64,000 bases of DNA from positions 868,001 to 932,000 of the forward strand of contig NZ_JAFBCS010000001.1 of the NCBI RefSeq assembly GCF_016907845.1, in the 5' to 3' direction. This document shows positions 54,168 through 63,658 of the stretch, piece after piece. This stretch comes from Arcanobacterium pluranimalium (GTDB taxonomy: Bacteria; Actinomycetota; Actinomycetes; Actinomycetales; Actinomycetaceae). The notes below the pieces were generated by a model, which made no database searches, was not told the DNA's origin, and was given only the letters and a program-made list of their open reading frames with translations. Position 1 is the stretch's first letter; the number at the start of each line of letters is the position of its first letter. A program made the translations under genes and the position numbers.

Positions 54168-54481
54168 CTGATTCATACGCAGCTTTCAAGAACAAAGATC
54201 CGCGAGACATCATTCTTGCACCAGTAGCTTCTGAAAAAGCCACTCGTCTTGAGGATGAAGGTAAGTACACGTTCTTCGTGCACCCGAGCGCAAACAAGAC
54301 GGAAATCAAGCTCGCTATCGAGAAGATTTTCAACGTCAAGGTTGATTCGGTAAACACGATTAATCGTGCAGGTAAGACCCGCCGGACCCGCGATGGTATT
54401 GGTCGTCGTAAGGCTACCAAGCGAGCAATCGTTACCCTCCGCGAGGGCACGATCGACATCTACGGCGAGATCGTCGGCTGA
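54164..54481 (+). CDS. rplW: 50S ribosomal protein L23
   Basis: 105 residues from GTG 54164, overlapping the rplD stop (GTGA), with AGGAGGAG upstream. [25 protein letters not shown] (shortened [20 protein letters not shown]) and the loop [20 protein letters not shown]. Located at the tunnel exit, docking site for SRP and trigger factor. Confidence 0.98.
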   Translation: MTDSYAAFKNKDPRDIILAPVASEKATRLEDEGKYTFFVHPSANKTEIKLAIEKIFNVKVDSVNTINRAGKTRRTRDGIGRRKATKRAIVTLREGTIDIYGEIVG

Positions 54482-54511
54482 AGCCGGCGAGGATATTGAG
54501 GATAAGAACTC

Positions 54512-55348
54512 ATGGGAATTCGTAAGTACAAGCCGACGACACCAGGTCGTCGCGGTGCGAGCGTTGCCGACTTCGTCGAGATCACTCGGTCTACGCCTGA
54601 GAAGTCGCTTCTTCGCCCACTACACAAGACTGGTGGCCGTAACAACAATGGTCGCATCACCACTCGTCACAAGGGTGGCGGACACAAGCGCCAGTACCGC
54701 GTGATCGACTTCCGTCGTCACGACAAGGATGGTATCCCGGCTCGCGTTGCTCATATTGAGTACGATCCAAACCGTACCGCTCGTATTGCGCTGCTCCACT
54801 ACGTGGACGGCGAGAAGCGTTACATCCTGGCTCCAGAGAACCTCAAGCAGGGCATGATGATTGAAAACGGTCCTTCGGCCGACATCAAGCCAGGCAACAA
54901 CCTCCCACTGCGTAATATTCCAGTTGGTACGGTTGTTCACGCTGTTGAGCTTCGTCCAGGTGGCGGTGCAAAGATCGCACGTTCTGCTGGCGCATCGGTG
55001 CAGCTCGTTGCAAAGGAAGGCAAGTACGCTCAGTTGCGTATGCCATCTGGAGAAATCCGCAACGTTGACGCCCGTTGCCGCGCAACCGTTGGTGAAGTTG
55101 GAAATGCTGAGCAGTCTAACATCAACTGGGGCAAGGCAGGACGTATGCGCTGGAAGGGCGTTCGCCCAACCGTCCGCGGCGTCGTCATGAACCCTGTTGA
55201 CCACCCACACGGTGGTGGTGAAGGTAAGACTTCCGGTGGTCGTCACCCAGTCTCACCTTGGGGTCAGAAGGAAGGCCGCACCCGTCATCCTAACAAGCCC
55301 AGCGACAAGCTCATTGTGCGCCGTCGCAAGACTGGCAAGAAGCGCTGA
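54512..55348 (+). CDS. rplB: 50S ribosomal protein L2
   Basis: 278 residues. [37 protein letters not shown], and the C-terminal [20 protein letters not shown] with the conserved His near the peptidyl-transferase centre. Needed for subunit association. GAGGATA lies upstream of the ATG. Confidence 0.98.
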   Translation: MGIRKYKPTTPGRRGASVADFVEITRSTPEKSLLRPLHKTGGRNNNGRITTRHKGGGHKRQYRVIDFRRHDKDGIPARVAHIEYDPNRTARIALLHYVDGEKRYILAPENLKQGMMIENGPSADIKPGNNLPLRNIPVGTVVHAVELRPGGGAKIARSAGASVQLVAKEGKYAQLRMPSGEIRNVDARCRATVGEVGNAEQSNINWGKAGRMRWKGVRPTVRGVVMNPVDHPHGGGEGKTSGGRHPVSPWGQKEGRTRHPNKPSDKLIVRRRKTGKKR

Positions 55349-55365
55349 TCAGGAGGAGATGAGCA

Positions 55366-55647
55366 ATGCCGCGTAGTTTGAAGAAAGGCCCATTCGTTGA
55401 CGAACACCTCATGAAGAAGGTGGACGAGCAGAACGAAAAGGGTACTAAGAACGTCATTAAGACCTGGTCGCGCCGGTCAATCATTACACCGGACTTCCTC
55501 GGTCACACCTTCGCAGTTCATGACGGACGCAAGCACGTTCCAGTGTTTGTTTCTGAATCCATGGTGGGTCACAAGTTGGGCGAATTCGCTCCAACTCGTA
55601 CCTTCAAGGGTCATGAGAAGGACGATCGCAAGGGCCGTCGCCGCTGA
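55366..55647 (+). CDS. rpsS: 30S ribosomal protein S19
   Basis: 93 residues. [40 protein letters not shown] and [16 protein letters not shown] are S19 signatures. Head protein that pairs with S13. AGGAGG is placed 9 bp before the ATG. Confidence 0.98.
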   Translation: MPRSLKKGPFVDEHLMKKVDEQNEKGTKNVIKTWSRRSIITPDFLGHTFAVHDGRKHVPVFVSESMVGHKLGEFAPTRTFKGHEKDDRKGRRR

Positions 55648-55680
55648 GGCACGTAGCACGAGAAAGAGATAGGCAAAATT

Positions 55681-56046
55681 ATGGAAGCTAAGGCGCAAGC
55701 ACGATTTGTGCGCGTCACGCCCCAGAAGTCGCGCCGCGTGGTTAATGAAATCCGCGGAAAGCGTGCACTGGATGCCGTCGACGTGCTGCAGTACGCACCA
55801 CAGGCTGTCGCTCGCGACGTAAAGAAGATTTTGGAATCCGCTATTGCGAATGCACGTTACCGTGCTGAGCAGGACGGCGTTCGTTTCGACGAAGCCGACC
55901 TCAAGGTTTCCGCTGCTTACGTTGACGAGGGTCCAACTATGAAGCGTATTCAGCCACGCGCACAGGGCCGCGCGAATCGCATCCTGAAGCGTACAAGCCA
56001 CATCACCGTTATTGTCAGCGATGGCAAGAACGAGAAGGGAGCCTGA
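55681..56046 (+). CDS. rplV: 50S ribosomal protein L22
   Basis: 121 residues. [20 protein letters not shown] and the tunnel beta-hairpin end [20 protein letters not shown]. Lines the exit tunnel; changes in the hairpin tip can alter macrolide response, but no deletion is apparent here. Two bp before rpsC. Confidence 0.98.
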   Translation: MEAKAQARFVRVTPQKSRRVVNEIRGKRALDAVDVLQYAPQAVARDVKKILESAIANARYRAEQDGVRFDEADLKVSAAYVDEGPTMKRIQPRAQGRANRILKRTSHITVIVSDGKNEKGA

Positions 56047-56048
56047 TT

Positions 56049-56879
56049 GTGGGACAAAAAGTAAATCCAACTGGTTTCCGTCTAGGTATCACAACTGATC
56101 ACCGTTCGAAGTGGTTCGCTGATTCGACGAAGCAAGGCCAGCGTTACGCTGACTACTTGGGCGAGGACATCAAGATCCGTCGCCTAATGGAAAAGAACCT
56201 CGAGCGTGCGGGCATTTCCCGCGTCAATATCGAGCGCCGTACCGAGCGTGTTGTGGTTGATATCCACACTGCTCGTCCAGGTATCGTTATTGGACGCCGC
56301 GGTGCAGAAGCTGACCGTCTGCGTCAGGATCTCGAGAAGCTCACCGGTAAGTCGGTGCAGCTCAACATTCTCGAAGTGAAGAATCCTGAAGCTGATGCAC
56401 AGCTCGTAGCACAGGGAATTGCTGAGCAACTCTCGTCCCGAGTTTCGTTCCGCCGCGCAATGCGCAAGGGCATGCAGTCCGCGCTTCGCGCAGGTGCGAA
56501 AGGTATCCGAATCCAGTGTTCGGGTCGTCTCGGTGGCGCTGAAATGTCGCGCTCTGAGTTCTACCGCGAAGGCCGTGTGCCACTGCACACGCTTCGTGCA
56601 AATATTGATTACGGTTTTTACGAGGCTCGTACCACCTTCGGCCGCATTGGTGTGAAGGTATGGATCTACCGTGGCGACATGACCGAGAAGGAATACTTCC
56701 GTTCGCTCGCCGAAGCACCACGTGGTGGTCGCGGTGGACGCAACGAGCGTCGCGGTCGTCGTGGTGAGCGCGGCAATCGTGGACCTCGCAATAACCAGCA
56801 GGCTGAGAACGCTGCAGTAGAAGCAACCGCTGAAGCTCCAGCAACCGAGCCAGCTACTACCCAGGAAACGGAGGCCTGA
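56049..56879 (+). CDS. rpsC: 30S ribosomal protein S3
   Basis: 276 residues from GTG 56049. [22 protein letters not shown] domain with [20 protein letters not shown], and the C-terminal domain with [18 protein letters not shown]. The last ~55 residues are an Arg/Gly-rich then acidic Glu/Ala/Thr tail, common in actinobacterial S3. Part of the mRNA entry helicase. Confidence 0.98.
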   Translation: MGQKVNPTGFRLGITTDHRSKWFADSTKQGQRYADYLGEDIKIRRLMEKNLERAGISRVNIERRTERVVVDIHTARPGIVIGRRGAEADRLRQDLEKLTGKSVQLNILEVKNPEADAQLVAQGIAEQLSSRVSFRRAMRKGMQSALRAGAKGIRIQCSGRLGGAEMSRSEFYREGRVPLHTLRANIDYGFYEARTTFGRIGVKVWIYRGDMTEKEYFRSLAEAPRGGRGGRNERRGRRGERGNRGPRNNQQAENAAVEATAEAPATEPATTQETEA

Positions 56880-56884
56880 GTTTC

Positions 56885-57301
56885 ATGCTCATTCCCCGCC
56901 GCACAAAGCATCGTAAGCAGCATCGCCCCGATCGCCACGGCATGTCCAAGGGTGGCAACAAGTTGGCTTTTGGTGAGTACGGTATCCAGGCACTTGAGCC
57001 TGCATACATTACGAACCGTCAGATCGAAGCCGCTCGTATTGCCATGACACGTCACGTTAAGCGTGGTGGTAAGGTGTGGATTAACATCTTCCCAGATCGC
57101 CCGTTGACCAAGAAAGCACTCGGTCTTCGTATGGGTTCCGGTAAGGGCCCAGTCGAGACGTGGATTGCAAACGTTAAGCCAGGTCGCGTTATGTTCGAAC
57201 TGGCTGGCGTTCCAGAGGAGCTCGCTCGTGAAGCTATGCTCCGTGCAATGCACAAGCTCCCAATGAAGACTCGTTTCATAACCCGTGAGGATGGTGAATG
57301 A
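56885..57301 (+). CDS. rplP: 50S ribosomal protein L16
   Basis: 138 residues, starting 5 bp after rps[61 protein letters not shown]. Organises the A-site tRNA side of the 50S. The stop overlaps the rpmC start (ATGATG/TGA). Confidence 0.98.
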   Translation: MLIPRRTKHRKQHRPDRHGMSKGGNKLAFGEYGIQALEPAYITNRQIEAARIAMTRHVKRGGKVWINIFPDRPLTKKALGLRMGSGKGPVETWIANVKPGRVMFELAGVPEELAREAMLRAMHKLPMKTRFITREDGE

Positions 57302-57531
57302 TGGCTAAGGGCATCACCACTGAAGAGCTGGACAAGCTAACCGATGGTGAGCTTGCTGAAAAGCTCAAGGAAGCGAAGGAAGAACTGTTCAATCTTCGTT
57401 TCTCGGCTGTGACCCACCGTCTTGAGGATTCCGGCCGACTAAAGGAAGTACGTCGCAATATTGCACGTATCTACACCATTGCCCGTGAGCGTGAGCTCGG
57501 AATTCGCACCGCCCCAACGGCTAAGAAGTGA
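57298..57531 (+). CDS. rpmC: 50S ribosomal protein L29
   Basis: 77 residues from ATG 57298; ATG 57301 (MAKG) is equally possible. [20 protein letters not shown] and [20 protein letters not shown] then [17 protein letters not shown] form the two-helix L29 fold. Near the tunnel exit next to L23. Confidence 0.97.
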   Translation: MMAKGITTEELDKLTDGELAEKLKEAKEELFNLRFSAVTHRLEDSGRLKEVRRNIARIYTIARERELGIRTAPTAKK

Positions 57532-57539
57532 GGTCTAAC

Positions 57540-57818
57540 GTGAGCGAAGAAATGACCGAAACCACACAGCGAAATCACCGTAAGGTTCGCCGTGGATACG
57601 TGGTTAGTGACAAAATGGATAAGACCGTTGTGGTCGAGGTTGAAGATCGCCGTAAGCATCCGCTTTACGGAAAGGTCATGACCCGCACCAAGCGCGTCAA
57701 AGCCCATGACGAAAATAATGAGGTTCACGTAGGTGACCTCGTTAAAATCATGGAAACCCGACCTTTATCTGCAACCAAGCACTTCCGCGTGGTTGAGATT
57801 ATCGAGAAGGCTAAGTGA
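57540..57818 (+). CDS. rpsQ: 30S ribosomal protein S17
   Basis: 92 residues from GTG 57540 with GAGGT upstream; ATG 57552 is an alternative. [60 protein letters not shown]. Binds 16S rRNA in the body. Last gene before a GC-rich hairpin that separates the S10 and spc clusters. Confidence 0.97.
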   Translation: MSEEMTETTQRNHRKVRRGYVVSDKMDKTVVVEVEDRRKHPLYGKVMTRTKRVKAHDENNEVHVGDLVKIMETRPLSATKHFRVVEIIEKAK

Positions 57819-57823
57819 TTTTG

Positions 57824-57847
57824 TCGGCCGGCACAATTGCCGGCCGA
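57824..57847 (+). terminator. Hairpin between rpsQ and rplN
   Basis: TCGGCCGGCA (57824-57833) with TGCCGGCCGA (57838-57847), loop CAAT, then TTAAAA. A likely boundary or attenuator between the S10 and spc units. Confidence 0.6.
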
Positions 57848-57910
57848 TTAAAACCATCCGTTCGGCAAGGCTCGTTTAACGAGAACCGGCACGACGACAG
57901 GAGAAAATAA

Positions 57911-58279
57911 ATGATCCAGCAGGAGTCGCGGCTCAAGATTGCTGATAACACAGGCGCAAAGGAAATTCTTTGCATTCGTGTTCTCGGTGGATCCGGCCGG
58001 CGCTACGCCGGAATTGGCGACGTTATCGTCGCAACCGTCAAGGATGCTATTCCAGGCGGAAATGTTAAGAAGGGCGACGTCGTAAAGGCGGTTGTCGTCC
58101 GCACGAAGAAGGAAACTCGTCGCGCTGATGGTTCGTACATCAGCTTCGGTGAAAACGCTGCCGTTATTTTGAAGAACGACACGGAACCACGCGGCACGCG
58201 TATCTTCGGTCCCGTAGCTCGTGAGCTGCGCGATAAGAAGTTTATGCGTATCGTTTCATTGGCACCGGAGGTAATCTGA
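57911..58279 (+). CDS. rplN: 50S ribosomal protein L14
   Basis: 122 residues. [40 protein letters not shown], and [20 protein letters not shown]. Subunit-interface protein. AGGAGA upstream. The stop overlaps the rplX ATG by one base. Confidence 0.98.
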   Translation: MIQQESRLKIADNTGAKEILCIRVLGGSGRRYAGIGDVIVATVKDAIPGGNVKKGDVVKAVVVRTKKETRRADGSYISFGENAAVILKNDTEPRGTRIFGPVARELRDKKFMRIVSLAPEVI

Positions 58280-58623
58280 TGGCGAAGATCAAGAAGGGTG
58301 ACCTCGTAAAGGTTATCGCAGGTCGGAGCAAGGGCCAGACCGGTCGCGTTCTTAAGGTTGATCTTGAGAAGAATCGCGTGATCGTTGAGCATGCTCAGAT
58401 GGTTACCAAGCACACCAAGGTTGGCCGCACTGATCGTGGCGCAGCTACCGGTGGCAAGGAAACTGTAGAAGCTCCGATTCATATTTCTAACGTTGCCCTC
58501 CTCGGCCCAGACAAGAAGCCAGTTCGCGTTGGCTACCGTGAGGTCGAAGTAGAGCGCAATGGCCGCAAGAAGATCATGCGTGAGCGTATTGGTCGTCGCG
58601 CGGGAGAGGAGATCGAGCTGTGA
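58279..58623 (+). CDS. rplX: 50S ribosomal protein L24
   Basis: 114 residues. [20 protein letters not shown] is the KOW motif; [20 protein letters not shown] is also typical. Assembly initiator for the 50S. Overlaps rplE by 4 bp. Confidence 0.97.
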   Translation: MAKIKKGDLVKVIAGRSKGQTGRVLKVDLEKNRVIVEHAQMVTKHTKVGRTDRGAATGGKETVEAPIHISNVALLGPDKKPVRVGYREVEVERNGRKKIMRERIGRRAGEEIEL

Positions 58624-59186
58624 GCACCGCAACCGATAAGGTCCTACCACGTCTAAAGGCGAAGTACCGCGAAGAGATCATCGCGAAGCTTCAGGACGAG
58701 TTCAACTACGCAAACGTTAACGAGACCGCTGGTCTGGTTAAGATCGTCGTTAACATGGGTGTTGGCGAAGCTGCTCGTGACTCGAAAGTCATCGACGGCG
58801 CTGTTGCTGACCTCACCGTTATCACCGGTCAGAAGCCTCAGGTCACCAAGGCTCGCAAGTCTATCGCACAGTTCAAGTTGCGTGAAGGCATGCCAATTGG
58901 TGCACACGTGACGCTTCGCGGCGATCGCATGTGGGAATTCCTCGATCGTTTGCTTTCCACCGCTTTGCCACGTATTCGCGATTTCCGCGGACTCTCGGCA
59001 CAGCAGTTCGATGGTCATGGCAACTACACGTTCGGTCTTACCGAGCAGTCTGTGTTCCATGAGATCGATCAGGACAAGATCGACCGCGTTCGTGGCATGG
59101 ATATCACCGTCGTCACGACCGCTAAGAACGACGACGAGGGACGTGCTTTGCTGCGTCACCTTGGTTTCCCATTCAAGGAGGACTGA
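58620..59186 (+). CDS. rplE: 50S ribosomal protein L5
   Basis: 188 residues from GTG 58620, overlapping rpl[61 protein letters not shown], and the C-terminal [20 protein letters not shown]. Binds 5S rRNA and P-site tRNA. Confidence 0.98.
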   Translation: MSTATDKVLPRLKAKYREEIIAKLQDEFNYANVNETAGLVKIVVNMGVGEAARDSKVIDGAVADLTVITGQKPQVTKARKSIAQFKLREGMPIGAHVTLRGDRMWEFLDRLLSTALPRIRDFRGLSAQQFDGHGNYTFGLTEQSVFHEIDQDKIDRVRGMDITVVTTAKNDDEGRALLRHLGFPFKED

Positions 59187-59188
59187 CG

Positions 59189-59374
59189 ATGGCAAAAACC
59201 GCACTCAAAGTTAAAGCTGCTCGCAAGCCGAAGTTCGCTGTTCGCGCATACACGCGCTGCCAGCGTTGTGGACGCCCTCATTCGGTGTACCGCAAGTTCG
59301 GTCTATGCCGTGTTTGCTTGCGTGAGATGGCCCTGCGAGGCGAACTCCCAGGCGTCAAGAAGTCCAGCTGGTAA
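59189..59374 (+). CDS. rpsZ: 30S ribosomal protein S14 type Z
   Basis: 61 residues with AGGAGG upstream. [20 protein letters not shown] supplies the two CxxC zinc pairs of the short, zinc-binding form, the usual housekeeping S14 of Gram-positives. A zinc-free long S14 is not in this window. Confidence 0.98.
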   Translation: MAKTALKVKAARKPKFAVRAYTRCQRCGRPHSVYRKFGLCRVCLREMALRGELPGVKKSSW

Positions 59375-59428
59375 GAATCTACGTCGTAGGTCTGAAAAGG
59401 AAACCACGACGAGAAAGGGCTTTGCCCG

Positions 59429-59827
59429 ATGTCTATGACAGACCCAATTGCAGACATGTTAACGCGTCTGCGGAATGCTAATTCGGCATTCCACGAGTCG
59501 GTATCTATGCCGTACTCGAAGATGAAGGCGAATATCGCCGATATCCTCCAGCGTGAGGGTTACATCGCAAATTACGAAGTTGAAGATGCCAAGGTTGGAA
59601 AGACCCTCATCCTCAACTTGAAGTTCGGTCCAAACCGCGAGCGTTCGCTTGCTGGTCTGCGCCGTATTTCGAAGCCAGGTCTTCGCGTTTACGCGAAGTC
59701 AACAAACCTCCCTCAGGTGCTCGGCGGCTTGGGTGTAGCAATTCTGTCTACATCTTCAGGTCTCCTCACTGACCGTGAGGCTAAGGACAAGGGTGTAGGT
59801 GGGGAAGTCCTCGCCTACGTCTGGTAA
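59429..59827 (+). CDS. rpsH: 30S ribosomal protein S8
   Basis: 132 residues from ATG 59429 (ATG 59435 is a possible alternative giving MTDPIADML). [40 protein letters not shown], and the C-terminal [20 protein letters not shown]. Central 30S domain binder; represses the spc mRNA in E. coli. Confidence 0.98.
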   Translation: MSMTDPIADMLTRLRNANSAFHESVSMPYSKMKANIADILQREGYIANYEVEDAKVGKTLILNLKFGPNRERSLAGLRRISKPGLRVYAKSTNLPQVLGGLGVAILSTSSGLLTDREAKDKGVGGEVLAYVW

Positions 59828-59844
59828 GCGAAAGGAGTTATACA

Positions 59845-60381
59845 ATGTCTCGTATTGGTAAGCTCCCTATCGCTATTCCTAGCGGCGTAGAAGTGAAGAT
59901 CGATAACGGTGTTGTAACCGTTAAGGGGCCAAAGGGCGAACTGTCCCAGGCTGTTCCTGCTCCGATCGAAGTAGCTCTTGAGGATAACCAAGTTGTAGTT
60001 ACCCGTCCGAACGACGAGCGTGTATCGCGTTCGCTTCACGGTCTAACTCGCACTCTCATCAACAACAACATCATCGGCGTAACCGAAGGTTACAAGAAGG
60101 CGATGGAGATTGTTGGTACAGGTTACCGCGTAGTGGCAAAGGGTAAGGATCTCGAATTTTCCCTCGGTTACTCGCACACGATTTTCGTTGAGGCTCCGGA
60201 AGGTATTACTTTCGAAGTGGAGGGCCCAACCAAGTTCGCAGTGAGCGGTATCTCCAAGCAGCAGGTCGGTGAAATGGCTGCGCGTATTCGTAAGCTTCGT
60301 AAGCCTGAACCTTACAAGGGTAAGGGCGTTAAGTACGCTGACGAAGTTATCCGCCGCAAGGCTGGAAAGGCTGGTAAGTGA
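59845..60381 (+). CDS. rplF: 50S ribosomal protein L6
   Basis: 178 residues; AAAGGAG upstream. [40 protein letters not shown], and the C-terminal [20 protein letters not shown]. Near the sarcin-ricin loop. The stop TGA overlaps the rplR ATG. Confidence 0.98.
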   Translation: MSRIGKLPIAIPSGVEVKIDNGVVTVKGPKGELSQAVPAPIEVALEDNQVVVTRPNDERVSRSLHGLTRTLINNNIIGVTEGYKKAMEIVGTGYRVVAKGKDLEFSLGYSHTIFVEAPEGITFEVEGPTKFAVSGISKQQVGEMAARIRKLRKPEPYKGKGVKYADEVIRRKAGKAGK

Positions 60382-60752
60382 TGGCAGTATCAATCAAAGG
60401 CAAGGGCAAGTTTGTTGCTCGCGCACGTCGTCATGCACGCCTTCGCAAGCGCATTTCTGGTACCGCAGAGCGTCCACGTCTCGTCGTTACCCGCTCCAAC
60501 CGTCACATGGTTGCGCAGGTTATCGACGACACCGTAGGCAAGACCATCGCGTCCGCTTCGTCTTTGGAAGCTTCACTTCGTGCGAAGGAAGCTAACAAGG
60601 TAGACAAGGCACGCGAAGTTGGCGAGCTTGTTGCAAAGCGCGCGATTGAAGCTGGCGTTTCCGCCGTCGTCTTCGATCGTGGCGGTAACAAGTACCACGG
60701 TCGCGTTGCTGCAGTAGCAGACGGCGCACGCGATGCCGGACTGACCCTGTAA
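60381..60752 (+). CDS. rplR: 50S ribosomal protein L18
   Basis: 123 residues from ATG 60381 (GTG 60378 also in frame). [40 protein letters not shown], and [20 protein letters not shown]. Binds 5S rRNA with L5. Overlaps the rplF stop by one base. Confidence 0.97.
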   Translation: MAVSIKGKGKFVARARRHARLRKRISGTAERPRLVVTRSNRHMVAQVIDDTVGKTIASASSLEASLRAKEANKVDKAREVGELVAKRAIEAGVSAVVFDRGGNKYHGRVAAVADGARDAGLTL

Positions 60753-60777
60753 TAAGGCAAAACGAGAGGATATTCTG

Positions 60778-61485
60778 ATGGCTGCAGAGCAGCGAGGACG
60801 AGCCAAGGGCTCGGAAAATGGCGGAGAGCGCAACGAGCGCAATGACCGCCGTGATGGTCGCCGTGGCGACCGTCGCACCGATCGTCGCGCCGAGGAGAAG
60901 AACGCTTACATCGAGCGCGTCGTTACAATCAACCGTGTTGCTAAGACCGTTAAAGGTGGACGCCGCATGTCGTTTACCGCTCTTGTAGTGGTTGGCGATG
61001 GCAATGGCACCGTTGGTGTTGGCTACGGCAAGGCAAAGGAAGTTCCCGCAGCAATTGCTAAGGGCACTGAGGATGCTAAGAAGAATTTCTTCAAGGTTCC
61101 ACGTATTGGCACAACGATTCCACACCTCGTTCAGGGTGAGGATGCTGCTGGCGTAGTTTTGCTCCGCCCAGCTTCCGCTGGTACCGGTGTTATTGCTGGT
61201 GGTCCTGTGCGTGCTCTCATGGAGTGCGCTGGCATTCACGATGTGCTGAGCAAGTCGCTCGGTTCTTCCAATGCGATCAACATCGTTCGTGGTGCAGTTG
61301 CTGCGCTCAAGCAGCTCGAACAGCCTGAGGCTGTGGCTGCTCGCCGTGGACTCCCACTTGACCGTGTTGCTCCAGCATCGATGCTCCGCGCCCGCGCTGA
61401 GCACGAAGCCAAGGAACGCGAAGATGCTGAAATCGCTGCCCAGCAGGCAGAGAATGAGGCAGCTGCCGCAGGAGTTGGTGCATGA
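60778..61485 (+). CDS. rpsE: 30S ribosomal protein S5
   Basis: 235 residues, longer than usual because of an N-terminal Arg/Gly/Asn/Glu-rich extension of ~40 residues and a C-terminal Ala/Glu tail. Core: [60 protein letters not shown]. Part of the mRNA entry and of decoding accuracy. Overlaps rpmD. Confidence 0.97.
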   Translation: MAAEQRGRAKGSENGGERNERNDRRDGRRGDRRTDRRAEEKNAYIERVVTINRVAKTVKGGRRMSFTALVVVGDGNGTVGVGYGKAKEVPAAIAKGTEDAKKNFFKVPRIGTTIPHLVQGEDAAGVVLLRPASAGTGVIAGGPVRALMECAGIHDVLSKSLGSSNAINIVRGAVAALKQLEQPEAVAARRGLPLDRVAPASMLRARAEHEAKEREDAEIAAQQAENEAAAAGVGA

Positions 61486-61661
61486 TGCTGAAGATTACGC
61501 AAAAGAAGGGCCTTGTTGGCGCCAAGCAGAACCAGAAGGACACCATGCGTTCCCTCGGTCTGCGTAAGATTCATCAGTCCGTAGTGCGTGAGGATACTCC
61601 GATTGTGCGCGGAATGATTCGTACGGTGGCACACCTTGTTACCGTGGAGGAGGTTGACTGA
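61482..61661 (+). CDS. rpmD: 50S ribosomal protein L30
   Basis: 59 residues from ATG 61482 (or ATG 61485), overlapping the rpsE stop. [57 protein letters not shown] standard-size bacterial L30; small genes like this are easily missed. Stop overlaps the rplO ATG (TGATG). Confidence 0.96.
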   Translation: MMLKITQKKGLVGAKQNQKDTMRSLGLRKIHQSVVREDTPIVRGMIRTVAHLVTVEEVD

Positions 61662-62137
61662 TGTCAGAAAAGAAGACGACCGAATCCGTCGATATTCTCA
61701 AGATTCACGATCTTCGTCCAGCACCAGGAGCTAAGAAAGCTCGTACTCGTGTTGGTCGTGGTGAGGGCTCCAAGGGTAAGACCGCTGGCCGTGGTACCAA
61801 GGGCACGAAGGCTCGCTACCAGGTGCCTGCAGGTTTCGAAGGTGGACAGATGCCAATGCACATGCGCCTTCCAAAGCTGCGTGGATTCAAGAACCCTGCT
61901 CGTGTTGAGTACCAGGTAGTTAACTTGGACAAGTTGGCAGAGCTGTTCCCTCAGGGTGGCACCGTGACTGTTGAAGATCTCGTGGCTAAGGGTGCTGTGC
62001 GCCCGAAGCACCTTGTGAAGATCCTCGGCACCGGTGAAATCTCTGTGAAGGTTTCGGTAACTGCTGATGCGTGGTCTGCTTCTGCAAAGGAGAAGATCGA
62101 AGCTGCTGGTGGTTCTCTAGAGAAGCGCGAAGCATAA
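61661..62137 (+). CDS. rplO: 50S ribosomal protein L15
   Basis: 158 residues. [60 protein letters not shown]. Late 50S assembly protein. In most bacteria secY follows; here a strong terminator comes 18 bp after the stop and then an insertion sequence. Confidence 0.98.
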   Translation: MSEKKTTESVDILKIHDLRPAPGAKKARTRVGRGEGSKGKTAGRGTKGTKARYQVPAGFEGGQMPMHMRLPKLRGFKNPARVEYQVVNLDKLAELFPQGGTVTVEDLVAKGAVRPKHLVKILGTGEISVKVSVTADAWSASAKEKIEAAGGSLEKREA

Positions 62138-62154
62138 GGTTTCAAAGCATTAAG

Positions 62155-62190
62155 TGTGGCTCCCGCAAATGTGGGAGCCACATTTTTGTA
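62155..62190 (+). terminator. Rho-independent terminator after rplO
   Basis: Stem 62155-62166 with 62171-62182 (TGTGGCTCCC/GGGAGCCACA core), loop AAAT, then TTTTT. Marks the end of the spc cluster in this genome. Confidence 0.9.
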
Positions 62191-62214
62191 TTTTTGTGGC
62201 GAGATTGGGCTATA

Positions 62215-62383
62215 GGACAAATCGTGTTGGTTTTTGGGTGTGTTTTTGTTGGTGTGGTAAGCAATAGTCGGGTTTGAAGTCGGTTTGGCTCGAGTTTTTG
62301 GTTGGACATTTCGTGTTGGTTTTGGCCTGGTTTTTTGTTGGTATTGCGGGTGAAAGTAGGGTTTGAACTCGGTTGACTTGAGG
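62215..62383. repeat. Imperfect ~80-bp internal duplication at the IS left end
   Basis: Unit 1 starts GGACAAATCGTGTTGG at 62215; unit 2 starts GGACATTTCGTGTTGG at 62304 and ends near 62383, just before the transposase ATG. Each contains a related GGGTTTGAASTCGG stretch (near 62270 and 62359). Likely duplicated transposase-binding or promoter elements. Confidence 0.75.
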
Positions 62384-62385
62384 GT

Positions 62386-63501
62386 ATGGGAAATCCTCGT
62401 TGTTCATTGTGTGGTTCAGTTACCCAAAAGTGGGGCAAGAGTGGTTCTGGTCGGCCCCGATTCCGTTGTCCGTCGTGCCGGGCGAGTCAAAGTCGTTCTA
62501 ATGATGTCACTGCTCGTTATTTCGCAGCTTTTCTCAATTTCGTGACCTCGGATCTGCGTTATCGGGATCTGCCTGGTCAGGGGCGAAATGCTCGGCGTCG
62601 ATTCCACCAGTTTTGGCAGTTATGGCCAGTGAGTCCAGTTGTTGAGGAGGTTCATCACGTGGTTTTTGTGGATGGGATATATCTGTCACGCAAACTTGTT
62701 GTGCTGATCGCTTGTACGAAAACACATGTTCTTGGCTGGTATGTAGCACGTCGTGAGACAACGGCTGCGTGGCAAGCATTGTTTTCACGTATTGCACCAC
62801 CAGATGTTGTTGTATGTGATGGTGGTCCAGGAATTGCTTCGGCTGTGAAAATTTCATGGCCCACTACCCGTATTCAACGCTGTGTCTTTCACGCTTTTAG
62901 CACTGTCAAGCGCTATACCACGAGCCGGCCACGTACTCGTGCTGGTGTTGAGCTTTATGGTCTTGCGAAAGACTTATTACACATCCACACGCGTGAGGAA
63001 GCGCTTGCATGGATGGGTCAGTTAGCGGTGTGGAATACGGCATGGAAGGCGTTCCTTGCTGAGAAAACTCGCCTTGCGAACGGTCAGATTGTTCCCACTC
63101 ATGCACGGCTTATTCGTGCTAAAAATTCGCTTAATACTCTGGTACGTCATGGAACGTTATTTACCTATCTTGATCCGAGTCTGAGTATTGATGATGACCC
63201 GATTCCTGCAACGTCTAACCTGATTGAATCCCTGAACTCGCGTTTACGACATGTGTTGAGATCGCATCGTGGAATGCCGATCGATCACCAGGTCAAGACG
63301 ATTTTATGGTGGTGTTATCAACACACGGAGTTTCCTAACACGCCAGCGCAGTTACTGGAAACTACCTACACGGATAGCCAAATCGAAGCCATGTTCACCC
63401 GAGCCAGTCACCACCATGCCCAAGAAGAAATCCAGCGATGGGGAACAGCAGTGAACTGGACCGATTTCCACCACAACGGCCAATGGCAAGGACCGGTATA
63501 A
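62386..63501 (+). CDS. IS256-superfamily (IS1249-type) transposase
   Basis: 371 residues, intact, from ATG 62386 with GAGGG close upstream. N-terminal zinc ribbon with Cys6, Cys9, Cys28 and Cys31 (CSLC...CPSC), typical of the IS1249 group. DDE catalytic triad: Asp96 in VVFVDGIYLS, Asp145 in VVVCDGGPG, Glu281 in NLIESLNSRLRH; the C-x2-H signature between the second Asp and the Glu is QRCVFH (Cys166, His169). Catalyses copy-out/paste-in transposition of its element. Confidence 0.93.
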   Translation: MGNPRCSLCGSVTQKWGKSGSGRPRFRCPSCRASQSRSNDVTARYFAAFLNFVTSDLRYRDLPGQGRNARRRFHQFWQLWPVSPVVEEVHHVVFVDGIYLSRKLVVLIACTKTHVLGWYVARRETTAAWQALFSRIAPPDVVVCDGGPGIASAVKISWPTTRIQRCVFHAFSTVKRYTTSRPRTRAGVELYGLAKDLLHIHTREEALAWMGQLAVWNTAWKAFLAEKTRLANGQIVPTHARLIRAKNSLNTLVRHGTLFTYLDPSLSIDDDPIPATSNLIESLNSRLRHVLRSHRGMPIDHQVKTILWWCYQHTEFPNTPAQLLETTYTDSQIEAMFTRASHHHAQEEIQRWGTAVNWTDFHHNGQWQGPV

Positions 63502-63537
63502 AAAACCAACACGATTTGTCCTATAACCCGCGAGATT

Positions 63538-63658
63538 GCTATGTGGGATGCCATATAAAATAAGTAGCTAAATGTTCAATTATTGGTTAGATTTATCTAT
63601 GATTCCAATCGTTATATTTATTTGGAATCTGGTTCTTCTTTTCCTATTTGGAGGGTGT
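63538..63658 (+). promoter_or_regulatory. AT-rich leader before the surface-protein gene
   Basis: 121 bp, much more AT-rich than the ribosomal genes. Contains a dyad GATTCCAA (63601-63608) with TTGGAATC (63622-63629) and a GGAGG ribosome binding site at 63650-63654. The IS right end lies immediately upstream and could alter its promoter. Confidence 0.5.

Larger units (their letters stand above)
62199..63537. mobile_element. Complete IS256/IS1249-like insertion sequence (62207-63529) with 8-bp target duplication
   Basis: Terminal inverted repeats at 62207-62235 and 63501-63529 match over ~29 bp with one mismatch (left end GGGCTATAGGACAAATCG). They are flanked by a perfect direct repeat GCGAGATT at 62199-62206 and 63530-63537, the 8-bp duplication expected of IS256-family elements. 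The element is 1323 bp with one intact transposase gene, so it may be active. It inserted 20 bp downstream of the rplO terminator. Perfect TSD suggests a fairly recent event. Confidence 0.93.
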
